Below, piece after piece: positions 8,656 to 17,743 of a stretch of 64,000 bases of DNA. This stretch comes from Qipengyuania marisflavi (GTDB taxonomy: Bacteria > Pseudomonadota > Alphaproteobacteria > Sphingomonadales > Sphingomonadaceae): positions 1-64,000 of the forward strand of contig NZ_VCAO01000005.1 in NCBI RefSeq assembly GCF_005884405.1. Reading direction: 5' to 3'. Positions within the stretch are counted from its first letter, which is position 1, and each line of letters starts with the position of its first letter. The notes below the pieces were generated by a model, which was not told the DNA's origin, did not search any database, and worked only from the letters and a program-made list of their open reading frames with translations. Made by a program: the position numbers and the translations under genes.

Positions 8656-9054
8656 TCAGGCAGGAAAATGAATTCCGCACAGTTTGTTGCCGTCGGGATC
8701 ACGAAAATAGGCCAGTTCGATGGTGCCCATGGAGGCAGTTTCGCGCGGTCCGGGCGGAGCTTCGATCGAGGTTCCACCAGCGGCAACGGCGGTATCGTGA
8801 AGCTGCTTCACCTGCTCGGGCGAGTCGCAGGAAAAGGCAACTGTGCTGCCGTTGGCGACGCTTGCCGGTTCGCCGTTGATCGGCTGGCTGACGATGAAGT
8901 TCGTTCCGTTGCCGTTATTGTAGATCAGACGGATATGGCCGCTGTCGGCGACATTCCGCGCCCCTTCGCCTGCACCCAAGGTACCGAGCACCGTGTCATA
9001 GAAGCACTTGGATCGTTCAATGTCGTTCGATCCGACCATGGTGTGAAAAAGCAC
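8656..9054 (-). CDS. VOC-family (glyoxalase-like) protein
   Basis: This 133-residue vicinal-oxygen-chelate protein begins LFHTMVGSNDIERSKCFYDTV after a GTG start and ends with AYFRDPDGNKLCGIHF, the paired beta-alpha-beta-beta-beta ends of the fold. The GTG at 9054 is preferred because AGGAGAG lies 6 nt upstream; a longer frame to 9105 has no such support. Close relatives are small metal-dependent lyases or dioxygenases with unknown substrates. Confidence 0.9.
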   Translation of the reverse strand: MLFHTMVGSNDIERSKCFYDTVLGTLGAGEGARNVADSGHIRLIYNNGNGTNFIVSQPINGEPASVANGSTVAFSCDSPEQVKQLHDTAVAAGGTSIEAPPGPRETASMGTIELAYFRDPDGNKLCGIHFPA

Positions 9055-9188
9055 GCATACTCTCCTGAAGGCTGATCGACTTCCGATCGCTATTAGCGGT
9101 CTCACCTAACAGGCATGTATCCCGCAGTCACCCCTGGCCCTCGGAATGTCCGCAATCGGGTCGTTAGCCGCCATAGCGAAATCTCATC

Positions 9189-10427
9189 TCAACCCGGCGC
9201 GCGCCAACGGGCTATGAAGAAGCCGTCGAGCCCGCCCTGTTCGGTCAGCATTCCGGGATCGGTGCGTAGCCAACCCTCGGCGGTGGGTGACAGGCCGGCG
9301 GGCAATTCGTCGGCGGTGATGGGTAGCGGGCCGAGTGTGACGCGCTGTGCCTGCTGTTCGCCTTCTTCCGGCTCCAGCGAGCACACCGCATAGATCAGCA
9401 CGCCCCCGGGTTTAAGCCAACTTTGCGCCCGCTCCAGCAGCGCGGTTTGCAGTTCCGCCATCTCCGCGATCTGGCGCGGGCCAATGCGGTGCAGAACATC
9501 GGGATGGCGGCGTGCGGTGCCGGTGGCGGTACAAGGCGCGTCGAGCAGGATGGCGTCGAACTGGTGCTTGGGCTCCCACCCCAGCGCATCGGCGCGGACG
9601 ATGCCGGCCTTCAGATCGGTGCGTTTCAGATTGTCGCGCAGCAATTCCAGCCGCCGCTTGGAAATATCCAGCGCAGTGACATTCCAGCCCGCTGCCGCCA
9701 ATTGCAGCGTCTTGCCGCCCGGCGCGGCGCACAAATCCAGCGCATGCCGCGCCTCGCCCGGCCCCAGCAGCCGTGCGGGCAGCGATGCGGCGAGGTCCTG
9801 CACCCACCATGCGCCATCGGCAAAGCCGGGCAGTTTCTCGATCGCAGAGCCGCGCGGCAGGCGGATATGGCCCGGCATCAGACTGTCGCCCGCCAGCTGG
9901 TTGGCCCATTGCACGGTCTCGGCGCTATCGCGCAGTTCGAGGTCGAGCGGCGGCGGATGCGCGAGGCCTGCGGCGATGGCTGCGGCACGCTCGCCCCAGC
10001 GTTCGGACACTTCCGCTGGCAGGGTCGGCGCGTCGGGCAACGTCACTTCGCGTTTGGCCAGCGTGGAGAACACGCCATGCGCCAGCCGCCGAGGTCCGCC
10101 CGCCAGCAGCGGCAGGCCGGTGGCCAGCACCGCATGCGGCGGCGTGTCCAGCCGCAGCCACTGCGCCAGCATCATTCGCAGCACCATGCGCGGTTTGGCA
10201 TCGGGCGGCAGATTGGTCTTGGTGGCGCTGTCGATCAGCGTGTCGAGATCGGTCAGCCAGCGCAGCACTTCGCTGGCAATGGCGCGGGTCAGCGCCTTGT
10301 CTTCGAACTTGCGCACGTCCTTGGTGGCCGCGCCAAAGGCGGTGTCGAGCGTGTCACCGCGACGCATCACGGCGTCGAGGATGCGAAGCGCGGCGCGGCG
10401 CGCGTGAATTCCGGGGGGCTGTGCCAT
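9189..10427 (-). CDS. rsmB: 16S rRNA m5C967 methyltransferase RsmB-like (RsmB/NOP family)
   Basis: The product is 412 residues. The N-terminal 140 residues form a NusB-like helical domain (ARRAALRILDAVMRRGDTLD). The C-terminal SAM domain has motif I LDLCAAPGGKTLQLAA, the proline-cysteine motif DAPCTATGTARRHPD, and the catalytic cysteine in YAVCSLEPEEGE. Both RNA m5C methyltransferase cysteines are present. The enzyme methylates C967 of 16S rRNA in family members; the exact target here is inferred. Confidence 0.92.
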   Translation of the reverse strand: MAQPPGIHARRAALRILDAVMRRGDTLDTAFGAATKDVRKFEDKALTRAIASEVLRWLTDLDTLIDSATKTNLPPDAKPRMVLRMMLAQWLRLDTPPHAVLATGLPLLAGGPRRLAHGVFSTLAKREVTLPDAPTLPAEVSERWGERAAAIAAGLAHPPPLDLELRDSAETVQWANQLAGDSLMPGHIRLPRGSAIEKLPGFADGAWWVQDLAASLPARLLGPGEARHALDLCAAPGGKTLQLAAAGWNVTALDISKRRLELLRDNLKRTDLKAGIVRADALGWEPKHQFDAILLDAPCTATGTARRHPDVLHRIGPRQIAEMAELQTALLERAQSWLKPGGVLIYAVCSLEPEEGEQQAQRVTLGPLPITADELPAGLSPTAEGWLRTDPGMLTEQGGLDGFFIARWRAPG

Positions 10428-10481
10428 CGGCTGCCCCTACAGCCACTTGAATGACGGGGCCAGCCCGCACATCTTGGCAGG

Positions 10482-10640
10482 ATGACCAAACGTGCCACAC
10501 AGCGCCCCGAACCCTTCGCCAAGCCCGCGCATTGGAGCAATGACCCCCCGCCCCAGCCCAAGCCGGGCGAGGACGAGGAAGAGCTCAGCCCGACCCGTTA
10601 TGGCGACTGGGTAAAAGACGGCATCGCAGTGGATTTTTAA
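10482..10640 (+). CDS. DUF1674 protein, SDHAF4-like succinate dehydrogenase assembly factor
   Basis: This 52-residue gene starts at ATG 10482 and ends with TAA at 10638-10640. The product is Pro/Glu-rich and ends with the diagnostic signature PTRYGDWVKDGIAVDF. DUF1674/Sdh8 proteins help assemble the flavinylated SdhA subunit in mitochondria and alphaproteobacteria. GGCAGG directly precedes the start. It is divergent from rsmB. Confidence 0.88.
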   Translation: MTKRATQRPEPFAKPAHWSNDPPPQPKPGEDEEELSPTRYGDWVKDGIAVDF

Positions 10641-10769
10641 CAAACCCTGCGAGGCTTTGCGCGTGAACGGTCCACATGCATAGGGACGGCAAGGCCGACC
10701 GGCCGCCCGAGCCAATGCGAGGAAGCCAAGTATGCCGGATGGCATGCGCCCGGCGTCTGAGGGCGAAGA

Positions 10770-12164
10770 CTAAAGCGCTTTCAAAGTGATCTTCAGCCCG
10801 TCCTTGGGCTTGGGGATCGGCCAAGCCTGCCACTTGGGTTCATACCCCTCGGCCAGTTCGATCCGGTATCGCGGCAGCAGCTGCGCGACAAATATCTTCA
10901 CCTGCATATAGGCGAAATGCAGCCCCAGACACATATGCGCGCCGCCGCTGAACGGCACCCAAGCATATTTGTGCCGCGCCTTCACCTGATCGGGCATAAA
11001 GCGCATCGGATCAAAGCGTTCGGGATCGGACCAGTATTCTTCCATGTGGTGGACGAATTGCGCATTGATCCCCACCGGGGTTCCGGCAGGAATGCGATAC
11101 CCACCAAAATCGAAATCGCGCAATGCGCGGCGCGGGGTGGAGGGAACCGGCGGCATGATCCGTAGCGATTCCTTGAACGCCATTTCGGTCAGTTCAAGCT
11201 TGCCCAGATCCTCGTAAGCCAGATCGCGCGGGGTGCCATCGGCAGCGGGGCCGCCGGTCACTGCCAACACTTCCTGCCGCAGCTTTTCCTGCCATTCGGG
11301 ATGTTTGGCCAGCATCCAGATCAGCGTGGTGGCCGAGCTGGTGATGGTGTCATGCGCGGCCATCATCAGGAAATTCATGTGATCGACCACCTCGTCGACC
11401 GGCAGCAACTCGCCATCTTCGCGGGTGGCGGTGGCGAACTGGCTGAACATGTCCTGCCCGCCGCCCTCGGCGCGCCGCTTGTGCGTTTCGCGGGTGAACC
11501 AGTCGACCAGATAAGCGCGGCCGTCGACGCCCTTTTTCATAAGGGTAAAGGGCAGCGGCGTGCGTACCGGCGCGACCGAGGCCTGCACCATGTAGATAAA
11601 GGCCTGATTGATGGCATCTGCCTCCGGCCCCCACGGCAGGCCAAGAAAGCTGTCCGCCGCCAGATCCAGCGTCAGTTCCTTGATCTTGGGGTAGAAGCGC
11701 ATGTCGCCTGCGCCCCATTCTTCGACCTTACGCGCGATTCCGCGGTTCAGGCTGCCCGCATAATGCCGCATCGGACCCGGCTTGAACGCAATCGACAGCG
11801 CGCGGCGATCGGCGCGGTGATGGTCGAAATCCATTAGCATCAACCCGCGCGGGAACAGCTTGTCGAGGATCGGCCCCCAGCCCTGCTCTGACGAAAATAT
11901 CTTCTCGCGATCGAACAGCACCAGTTCGTTGGCGTCGGCGCCGATCAGCGCGACGTTCCAGCCGCCAAACGCCTTGTTCTTATAGACCGGCCCGTGCTCC
12001 GCGATCATCCGCGCGGTAAAGCCATGCGGGTCGGCCAGCATCCGCAGCGTGTTGCCAACCAGCGGCCAGCCACCATCGCCGGGAATATGGTCGAGTGCAT
12101 CATCTGGCACCGGATCGGTCCAGTGGGTAAATTCGGCAGGGGCATGCGCGGCGAGCGTGGACAT
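10770..12164 (-). CDS. Cytochrome P450
   Basis: This 464-residue soluble P450 has the I-helix oxygen-activation motif MMAAHDTITSS, the K-helix ExxR motif KESLRIMPPVPSTPRR, the PERFDPMRF meander and the heme-cysteine loop PFSGGAHMCLG. There is no N-terminal membrane anchor. No ferredoxin or reductase gene is next to it, so redox partners must come from elsewhere. Substrate is unknown. The promoter-proximal region holds an 18-bp palindrome (12180-12197). Confidence 0.95.
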   Translation of the reverse strand: MSTLAAHAPAEFTHWTDPVPDDALDHIPGDGGWPLVGNTLRMLADPHGFTARMIAEHGPVYKNKAFGGWNVALIGADANELVLFDREKIFSSEQGWGPILDKLFPRGLMLMDFDHHRADRRALSIAFKPGPMRHYAGSLNRGIARKVEEWGAGDMRFYPKIKELTLDLAADSFLGLPWGPEADAINQAFIYMVQASVAPVRTPLPFTLMKKGVDGRAYLVDWFTRETHKRRAEGGGQDMFSQFATATREDGELLPVDEVVDHMNFLMMAAHDTITSSATTLIWMLAKHPEWQEKLRQEVLAVTGGPAADGTPRDLAYEDLGKLELTEMAFKESLRIMPPVPSTPRRALRDFDFGGYRIPAGTPVGINAQFVHHMEEYWSDPERFDPMRFMPDQVKARHKYAWVPFSGGAHMCLGLHFAYMQVKIFVAQLLPRYRIELAEGYEPKWQAWPIPKPKDGLKITLKAL

Positions 12165-12179
12165 AGGTAGCTCCTTACA

Positions 12180-12197
12180 ACTTACCTTAGTGTAAGT
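12180..12197. promoter_or_regulatory. Palindromic operator candidate upstream of the P450 gene
   Basis: The sequence ACTTAC-CTTAGT-GTAAGT is a perfect 6-bp inverted repeat with a 6-bp spacer. It sits 16 bp upstream of the P450 start and directly after the hemH stop. Spacing and symmetry fit a dimeric repressor such as TetR family; no such regulator is in the window. Inferred function. Confidence 0.45.
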
Positions 12198-12202
12198 AAG
12201 TC

Positions 12203-13231
12203 TTAGCCGTTAATCCAGCCCGATAGTTCACGGCGAAGAATTGTCTCCAGCATATCCAGCCCGTCAGGGGAGGTATTGAGGCACGAAAGCGCGGCAAATT
12301 GCTCACCTCCAGCCGCCGCAAATTGTTCGCGTCCCTGGATCGCCAGCTCTTCCAGTGTCTCCAGACAATCAGCGGAAAAGCCCGGCGCGGCGATGGCGAT
12401 TCGCCTGGTGCCATTGGCGCCCTCTTCCGCCAGCACGGTGTCGGTGGCCGGTTCCAGCCATTTGGCACGGCCAAAGCGGCTCTGGAATGTGGTGCGGAAC
12501 CGCAGGCCGGGCCGCGCCATTGCCGTTTCCAGCAGCCGTGCGGTCTTGCGGCAGTGGCAGTGATAGGGATCGCCCAGCTCCAGCGTGCGCTGCGGCATCC
12601 CGTGGAAGCTGAGCAGCAACAGCTCCGGCGCGAACTCCAGCGCATCGACCTGCCGCGTCAGATCCTGCGCCAGCGCGCCGATATAGGCCGGATCATCATG
12701 ATAGGGCGGCAGAACGCGCAGGCTGGGCTGCCAGCGCATTTTGCCCAGCGCCTCGCCCGCCTTGTCGACCACGGTGGCGGTCGTTGCCCCGCTATATTGC
12801 GGATAGAGCGGTGCGAGCAGGATGCGTTCACACCCGGCATCCAGCAGCGCCTGCAAGCGTTCGGGAATGGGCCGCGCGCCGTACCGCATCGCGTAATCGA
12901 CCAGCACACCGTCGCCCAGCTGCACCTGCATCGCTTCGGCCTGCTGGCGGGTGATCACTGCCAAGGGCGAGCCTTCATCGGTCCAGACCTGCGCATAGGC
13001 GTGGGCGCTTTTCTTGGGGCGCGTGTTGAGGATGATGCCGCGCAGGATTGGCTGCCAGGCAATCGGCGGGATTTCGACCACGCGCCGGTCGGACAGGAAT
13101 TCAGCGAGATAGCGCTTAACCGCTCCGGCTTCGGGCGCGTCGGGCGTGCCCAGATTGACCACCAGCACTCCCACGCGGCCCGATCGGACAGATGGATGGT
13201 CTTGCGGCAGGCTTTGCGGGGTAAGGGTCAT
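12203..13231 (-). CDS. hemH: Ferrochelatase
   Basis: This 342-residue protein inserts ferrous iron into protoporphyrin IX, the last step of protoheme synthesis. The family core is present: VGVLVVNLGTPDAPE, PLYPQYSGATTATV, the active-site histidine in LLLSFHGMPQRT, PYHCHCRKTARLL, TFQSRFGRAKWLEPAT and PGFSADCLETLEEL. ATG overlaps the stop of the upstream molybdenum hydroxylase gene by 4 nt (ATGA), implying translational coupling. Confidence 0.97.
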   Translation of the reverse strand: MTLTPQSLPQDHPSVRSGRVGVLVVNLGTPDAPEAGAVKRYLAEFLSDRRVVEIPPIAWQPILRGIILNTRPKKSAHAYAQVWTDEGSPLAVITRQQAEAMQVQLGDGVLVDYAMRYGARPIPERLQALLDAGCERILLAPLYPQYSGATTATVVDKAGEALGKMRWQPSLRVLPPYHDDPAYIGALAQDLTRQVDALEFAPELLLLSFHGMPQRTLELGDPYHCHCRKTARLLETAMARPGLRFRTTFQSRFGRAKWLEPATDTVLAEEGANGTRRIAIAAPGFSADCLETLEELAIQGREQFAAAGGEQFAALSCLNTSPDGLDMLETILRRELSGWING

Positions 13232-15525
13232 TGTCTCTCCGACAGCAACGGCAAGCGGCGGAAGCGCCGGCCCGTTGCGGAATACAGGGCATTGGCAATC
13301 GCCGGGGCAGCAACCGCCACGCCCAGCTCGCCGGGATCGAAGGGGGCCGCTTCACTGGCGACGAAATCGACAATTACCTCGGGGCAATCGGCCAGCACCG
13401 GCAATGACAGTCCGCGCAGGGAACGCGGGACCGGCTTGCCATCCTTGAACGCCGCGCTGCTGCCCGTGGCCTGCGAGAGGCCGAAGATCAGCCCGCCCTC
13501 GATCTGCTGGCGCGCCAGGTCGATATTGACGATGCGGCCGATATCGACCGCTGCGGACAGGCGCGTGACCTGTACTCCGCCCGCGCCCAGCGCCGCCTCG
13601 GCAACGCAGGCGATCCGCCCGCCGCCATCGGCGCTGCCCATGCGGACCATTGCCAGTCCTTGACTGCTGCCGCGGCGTCCGCCGTCCCAGCCGCCGATCC
13701 GGGTCGCGCGGCGCAGCACATCGGCCATGCGCGGGGCCTGACCCAGCAATGCCATGCGATACAGGAACGGGTCCTGCCCGGCTTTTTCCGCCAGTTCGTC
13801 AAGAAAGCTCTCGGTACAAAACGCGGTGTAGGCAGCGGAATTACCGCGCAGGCGCCCGGTGGGCAGGTCGAGTGTAACAGGCAAATGCTCAACCGCGATA
13901 TTGGCGATGGCATAGGGCGGTACTGCACCTTCGCAGGCCAGCGGATCGGCTTGGCCGGCAGCGTTGGCGATGGCAGATTCGGGCGTGGCATTGTCGAACA
14001 GCCGCGCGCCAAATTCGCGTGTGGTGGCGGGCATGGCCAGCCGGGTGCGCCATGCCGCGATCTGGCCGCCGGTGCCGGGCGTAAATGCCGCCGCCAGCTC
14101 TGCCAGCACCGGGGTGCGCGGGGGGAGCGACTGGAATTCCTGCACCCGCGGCCATGTCAGTTGCACCGGGCGGCCAATCTGCTGCGCAATCTGCGCGACT
14201 TCGATGGCGTGCAGCCGTTCCAGCCGCGCATCGAAGCTGCCGCCTGCAGCCGTGGGATACAGCACCACATCGCGCGCGCCGATGCCGATGGCCTTGGCCG
14301 CCGCGCGGCGCGTGAGTTCGGGTGCCTGTGCGGCAATCCACAGCTCCAGCCGCCCATCGGCAAAGCGCGCAGTGGCGCTGGCGGTTTCGATACTGGCGTG
14401 GACTGCGGGGGCGATCATATACCGGCTGGTGTGGCTGGGCGCGGCCAGCAGCTCCCCCGGATCGCCATAGCTGACGATCGCCTCTGGCTCGACGGTATCG
14501 AAAGCCGCTTCCAAAGCGGGTTCGATTGCTGCGCTGTCGAAACCCGGCGGGCCGCGAAACACAGGCCGCATCGCTTTGAGCGCCTGTTCGGCAGTCCACC
14601 AGCTTTCCGCCACGGCGGCGAGATAGCGTTTAGAGCGGACCACGCCGACAACCCCGCGCATCCCCTTCACCGCGTCTGCATCGAAGCGTGACAGTTCGGG
14701 TTGCCCCAGCGGACCATGCCGGATCGAGGCATAGACCAGCCCCGGCAGCCGAATATCGCACGCGAACAGGAAACTGCCATCGACCTTGGCAGGCAGGTCG
14801 AGCCGGGGGAACGCCGTCTGCGCCTCGGCCTCGCCAGCAATTGGACCTTCGGACGCGGCTTGCGGGCGCAGCGGCGGGGGATCGGGCGGATCGTAGCTGG
14901 CTGCATCCTCAACCAGCGCGCCAAAGCTCAGTCGCTCATCGCCATAAGTTACGAAGCCATCTGCAACTTCGCATTCCTCGAAATCAATGTCCCAGCGCTC
15001 CGCCGCAGCCATCGCCAGCATGGTGCGCGCCGCAGCGGCCGCGTTGCGGATGGGGAGTTCGAAGGCTTCGAGCGCAGTGCCATCGGCAGTGGCGGCGAAC
15101 ATCTCGCCGCGCGCAAAATTCTCGGTCAGGCGATCATCGGCCTCATCCGCCAGTGACGGCACGCTGGACCACAGCCCGGCCCATTTGGCGGCGAGCGGCA
15201 GATTGCCGTAAATCCCGCTGGGCGGTGCCGGTTCGACGGCGATCTGCCGCCAGTCCGCGCCCAATTCGACCGCCGCGACTTGCGCCAACAGGCTGTTGAC
15301 CCCCTGCCCCATTTCCAGCTGCGGCACGGCCACTGTGACCACCCCGTCACGCGCAATGGTCAGCCAGCCGCCGAATACATGTTCGCCCGGTCCGGGGGAC
15401 AGCGGGCTGGGATAGCTGCGCGGCCATAAATACCAAGCGACCAGCAAGCCGCCGCCCGCTGCTGCGCCAACGGCAAATTGCCGCCGGGTCAGCGTCAGGC
15501 CGTTCAGACGTTCGCGCAAAGCCAT
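13228..15525 (-). CDS. Molybdopterin-binding xanthine dehydrogenase-family large subunit (IorB-like), Tat-exported
   Basis: The product is 765 residues. The N-terminus carries a twin-arginine signal (LTLTRRQFAVGAAAGGG plus a hydrophobic run), so it is probably folded with cofactor and exported. The body matches isoquinoline 1-oxidoreductase beta-type aldehyde/xanthine oxidases: LEMGQGVNSLLAQ near the N-terminus, RSKRYLAAVAESWWTAEQAL, PTAAGGSFDARLE in the Moco region, and VDIGRIVNIDLARQQIEGG at the C-terminus. Such enzymes need a small [2Fe-2S] subunit, which is not nearby. Its 5' end overlaps mrp by 22 nt and its 3' end overlaps hemH by 4 nt. Confidence 0.92.
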   Translation of the reverse strand: MALRERLNGLTLTRRQFAVGAAAGGGLLVAWYLWPRSYPSPLSPGPGEHVFGGWLTIARDGVVTVAVPQLEMGQGVNSLLAQVAAVELGADWRQIAVEPAPPSGIYGNLPLAAKWAGLWSSVPSLADEADDRLTENFARGEMFAATADGTALEAFELPIRNAAAAARTMLAMAAAERWDIDFEECEVADGFVTYGDERLSFGALVEDAASYDPPDPPPLRPQAASEGPIAGEAEAQTAFPRLDLPAKVDGSFLFACDIRLPGLVYASIRHGPLGQPELSRFDADAVKGMRGVVGVVRSKRYLAAVAESWWTAEQALKAMRPVFRGPPGFDSAAIEPALEAAFDTVEPEAIVSYGDPGELLAAPSHTSRYMIAPAVHASIETASATARFADGRLELWIAAQAPELTRRAAAKAIGIGARDVVLYPTAAGGSFDARLERLHAIEVAQIAQQIGRPVQLTWPRVQEFQSLPPRTPVLAELAAAFTPGTGGQIAAWRTRLAMPATTREFGARLFDNATPESAIANAAGQADPLACEGAVPPYAIANIAVEHLPVTLDLPTGRLRGNSAAYTAFCTESFLDELAEKAGQDPFLYRMALLGQAPRMADVLRRATRIGGWDGGRRGSSQGLAMVRMGSADGGGRIACVAEAALGAGGVQVTRLSAAVDIGRIVNIDLARQQIEGGLIFGLSQATGSSAAFKDGKPVPRSLRGLSLPVLADCPEVIVDFVASEAAPFDPGELGVAVAAPAIANALYSATGRRFRRLPLLSERQ

Positions 15526-16466
15526 GCGTCCAGCTGCTCGGCAATCGCCAGGAAGGGCGCGGCCTGCGCGCTGTCACCGGCAGCGGGCGGCGTGCCCGCA
15601 TCGCTGCTCTGGCGGATGTCCATATGCAGCGGAATGCGCCCGAGGAAGGGCAGCTCCAAACGTCCGGCAGCGGTTTCCACCCCGCCCTTGCCAAATGGGT
15701 CGGACAGCTCGCCGCAATGCGGACAGGCATAGCCCGCCATGTTTTCAACCAGCCCGATGACCGGCACTTCTGCCTCGTCAAACAGCTGGCCCGCGCGCGC
15801 TGCGTCGATCAGCGCGAGATCCTGCGGCGTCGAGACGATGATCGCCCCGGCAGGTTTGAATTTCTGCAACATGGTCAGCTGCACATCGCCTGTGCCCGGC
15901 GGCAGATCGACCAGAATCACCTCGGCATCGCCCCATTGCGCATCGATCAATTGCGTCAGCGCCTTGCCCGCCATCGGCCCGCGCCATGCGATGGCCCGGC
16001 CCGCATCGATCAGGTGGCCCATCGACAGCACCGGCACGCCGAATTTGCTGGCAACCGGCACCAGCTTGTCTTCGCTCACCTCTGGCCGCTGGCCATAATT
16101 GCCCAGCAGGGTGGGCTGCGACGGGCCGTAAATATCGGCATCGACCAGCCCGACCTTGCGGCCCTTGCGCGCCAGCGCGACCGCCAGATTGGCGGTCAGT
16201 GTGGATTTGCCCACGCCGCCCTTGCCCGATCCGATGGCGATGAGCTGGCGCGTCTTGCGTTCGGCGGTCATGGCGATGCGCACGTCATCCACCGTATCCT
16301 GCGCAGACAGGATGTCGGTGATTGCCGCCGAAATATCCTTGCGTTCCTGATCCCCCATCCCGCTGACATCGAGCACCGCCAGAGCGCGCCGATCCTTCAG
16401 CGTGAGCGACGAGACGCGCGCAGCAATCGAGGCGGGGAGAAGAGCGGACAGGTCGGGATTGGTCAT
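15504..16466 (-). CDS. mrp: Mrp/NBP35 (ApbC) iron-sulfur carrier P-loop ATPase
   Basis: The product is about 320 residues. A short N-terminal MIP18-like part precedes the deviant Walker A GSGKGGVGKSTLTANLAVAL, then VDADIYGPSQPTLLG and VDLPPGTGDVQLTM. The CxxC pair in YACPHCGELSDPFGKGGVE bridges the Fe-S cluster at the dimer interface. It delivers Fe-S clusters to apoproteins. Start placed at ATG 16466 (MTNPDLSALL); ATG 16484 is possible. Co-transcription with the molybdenum hydroxylase and hemH fits cofactor assembly. Confidence 0.94.
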   Translation of the reverse strand: MTNPDLSALLPASIAARVSSLTLKDRRALAVLDVSGMGDQERKDISAAITDILSAQDTVDDVRIAMTAERKTRQLIAIGSGKGGVGKSTLTANLAVALARKGRKVGLVDADIYGPSQPTLLGNYGQRPEVSEDKLVPVASKFGVPVLSMGHLIDAGRAIAWRGPMAGKALTQLIDAQWGDAEVILVDLPPGTGDVQLTMLQKFKPAGAIIVSTPQDLALIDAARAGQLFDEAEVPVIGLVENMAGYACPHCGELSDPFGKGGVETAAGRLELPFLGRIPLHMDIRQSSDAGTPPAAGDSAQAAPFLAIAEQLDAWLCANV

Positions 16467-16581
16467 CTCGCGCTGCTGTAGCATCAAAAAGGCGGGTTCA
16501 ACCCTGTTTTTCCCGCAAACCACACCTATAAGGTAATGCATGAGGACGATTGACGGGTTCGGACAGAAAATCAGGCTGGCA

Positions 16582-17742
16582 ATGGCTGGCAAGCGCAACC
16601 CCTGGGGCAAAGGCTCCGGCGGTGAACCACCGAAGGGTGACGATCCCGGAGGCGATGAGCCTGCGGGTGAGCCGCCCGCTGGTGATGGCGCTCCCGATGG
16701 AGGCAAGCCCAAGGGGCCGAAGAATCCCTGGTTGCCGACCGGGTCGGATGACGGCCCGCGCCGCGCCGCCAATATCGAAGACATCTTCAAACATCGCGGC
16801 CCCGAAGGCCCGCGCCGCAAGGGCGGCGGGGGCGGCCCCGGTGGCCCCAATTTTCGCCTGCCCGAACGGCCCGGCGGCAAAAGCTGGTTTCCCATCGCGA
16901 TTGTCGGTGTCGCCGCCGTGTGGCTGTTCGCGACCAGCATCCATCAGGTCGCCCCGCGCGAACAGGGTGTGGTGACATGGCTTGGCGGACAATATGCGCG
17001 CAATGTGACCCCGGGTCTCAACTGGACCGCCCCGTGGCCGCTGCAAGTGGTTGATATCGAGAATGTCAGCCAGATCCGGTCTGAAAGCATTCCCGGCGGA
17101 AACGAGCAGAAGCTGATCCTGACCGGGGACCAGAATCTGGTCGATCTGTCCTATCTTATTCGCTGGAATATCAAGGATCTGAAGCAGTTCCGTTTCCAGC
17201 TGATCGATCCTGAAGACACCATCCGCGAAGTGGCGGAGGCCGCGATGCGCGCCTCGGTCGCCGAACAGGAGCTGGACAGCGTGCTGTCCGGTGAAGGACG
17301 CGCTGAAATCGAAGCCCGTGTGATGAGCCGGATGCAGTCGATATTGGACGGATACCGTGCCGGGGTGGCCGTGCAGGGTATCGAAATCGAGAAAACCGAT
17401 CCGCCGAACGAAGTGGTCGAGGCGTTCAAGGACGTTTCCGCCGCGCAGCAGGATGCCGAAACCGCCGTCAACTCCGCCCGCGCCTATGCCCAGCGGGTGC
17501 TGGCCCGCGCGCAGGGTGATGCCGCAGCGTTTGACAAGATCTATGCCGAATATAAACTGGCGCCCGAGGTTACCCGGCGGCGGCTGTATTATGAAACCAT
17601 GGAGAGCGTGCTGGGCCAGACCGACAAGACAATCGTCGAAACCTCAGGCGTGACGACGTATCTGCCGCTGCCAGAAGTAAAACGCCGTTCCGAGCGTACC
17701 GCGACGCCGCCGACAATCGTGACCCAGCCGGAGGTGCAGTAA
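16582..17742 (+). CDS. hflK: FtsH-modulating membrane protease subunit HflK
   Basis: The product is 386 residues. A Gly/Pro-rich cytosolic N-terminus (KRNPWGKGSGGEPPKGDDPG) is followed by one transmembrane segment (SWFPIAIVGVAAVWLFATSI) and a periplasmic SPFH/band 7 domain (VAPREQGVVTWLGGQYARNV) with a long helical tail (AAQQDAETAVNSARAYAQRV). HflK and HflC form a cage around FtsH and modulate it. ATG 16582 (MAGKRNPWGKG) is preferred over the upstream in-frame ATG 16540. The stop is 1 nt before hflC. The ftsH gene is far away at 58.5 kb. Confidence 0.95.
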   Translation: MAGKRNPWGKGSGGEPPKGDDPGGDEPAGEPPAGDGAPDGGKPKGPKNPWLPTGSDDGPRRAANIEDIFKHRGPEGPRRKGGGGGPGGPNFRLPERPGGKSWFPIAIVGVAAVWLFATSIHQVAPREQGVVTWLGGQYARNVTPGLNWTAPWPLQVVDIENVSQIRSESIPGGNEQKLILTGDQNLVDLSYLIRWNIKDLKQFRFQLIDPEDTIREVAEAAMRASVAEQELDSVLSGEGRAEIEARVMSRMQSILDGYRAGVAVQGIEIEKTDPPNEVVEAFKDVSAAQQDAETAVNSARAYAQRVLARAQGDAAAFDKIYAEYKLAPEVTRRRLYYETMESVLGQTDKTIVETSGVTTYLPLPEVKRRSERTATPPTIVTQPEVQ

Positions 17743-17743
17743 C

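Noticed and set aside
16467-16940. N-terminal extension of mrp
   Set aside because: This stretch is the antisense of the Gly/Pro-rich start of hflK; the Mrp family N-terminus begins at MTNPDLS.
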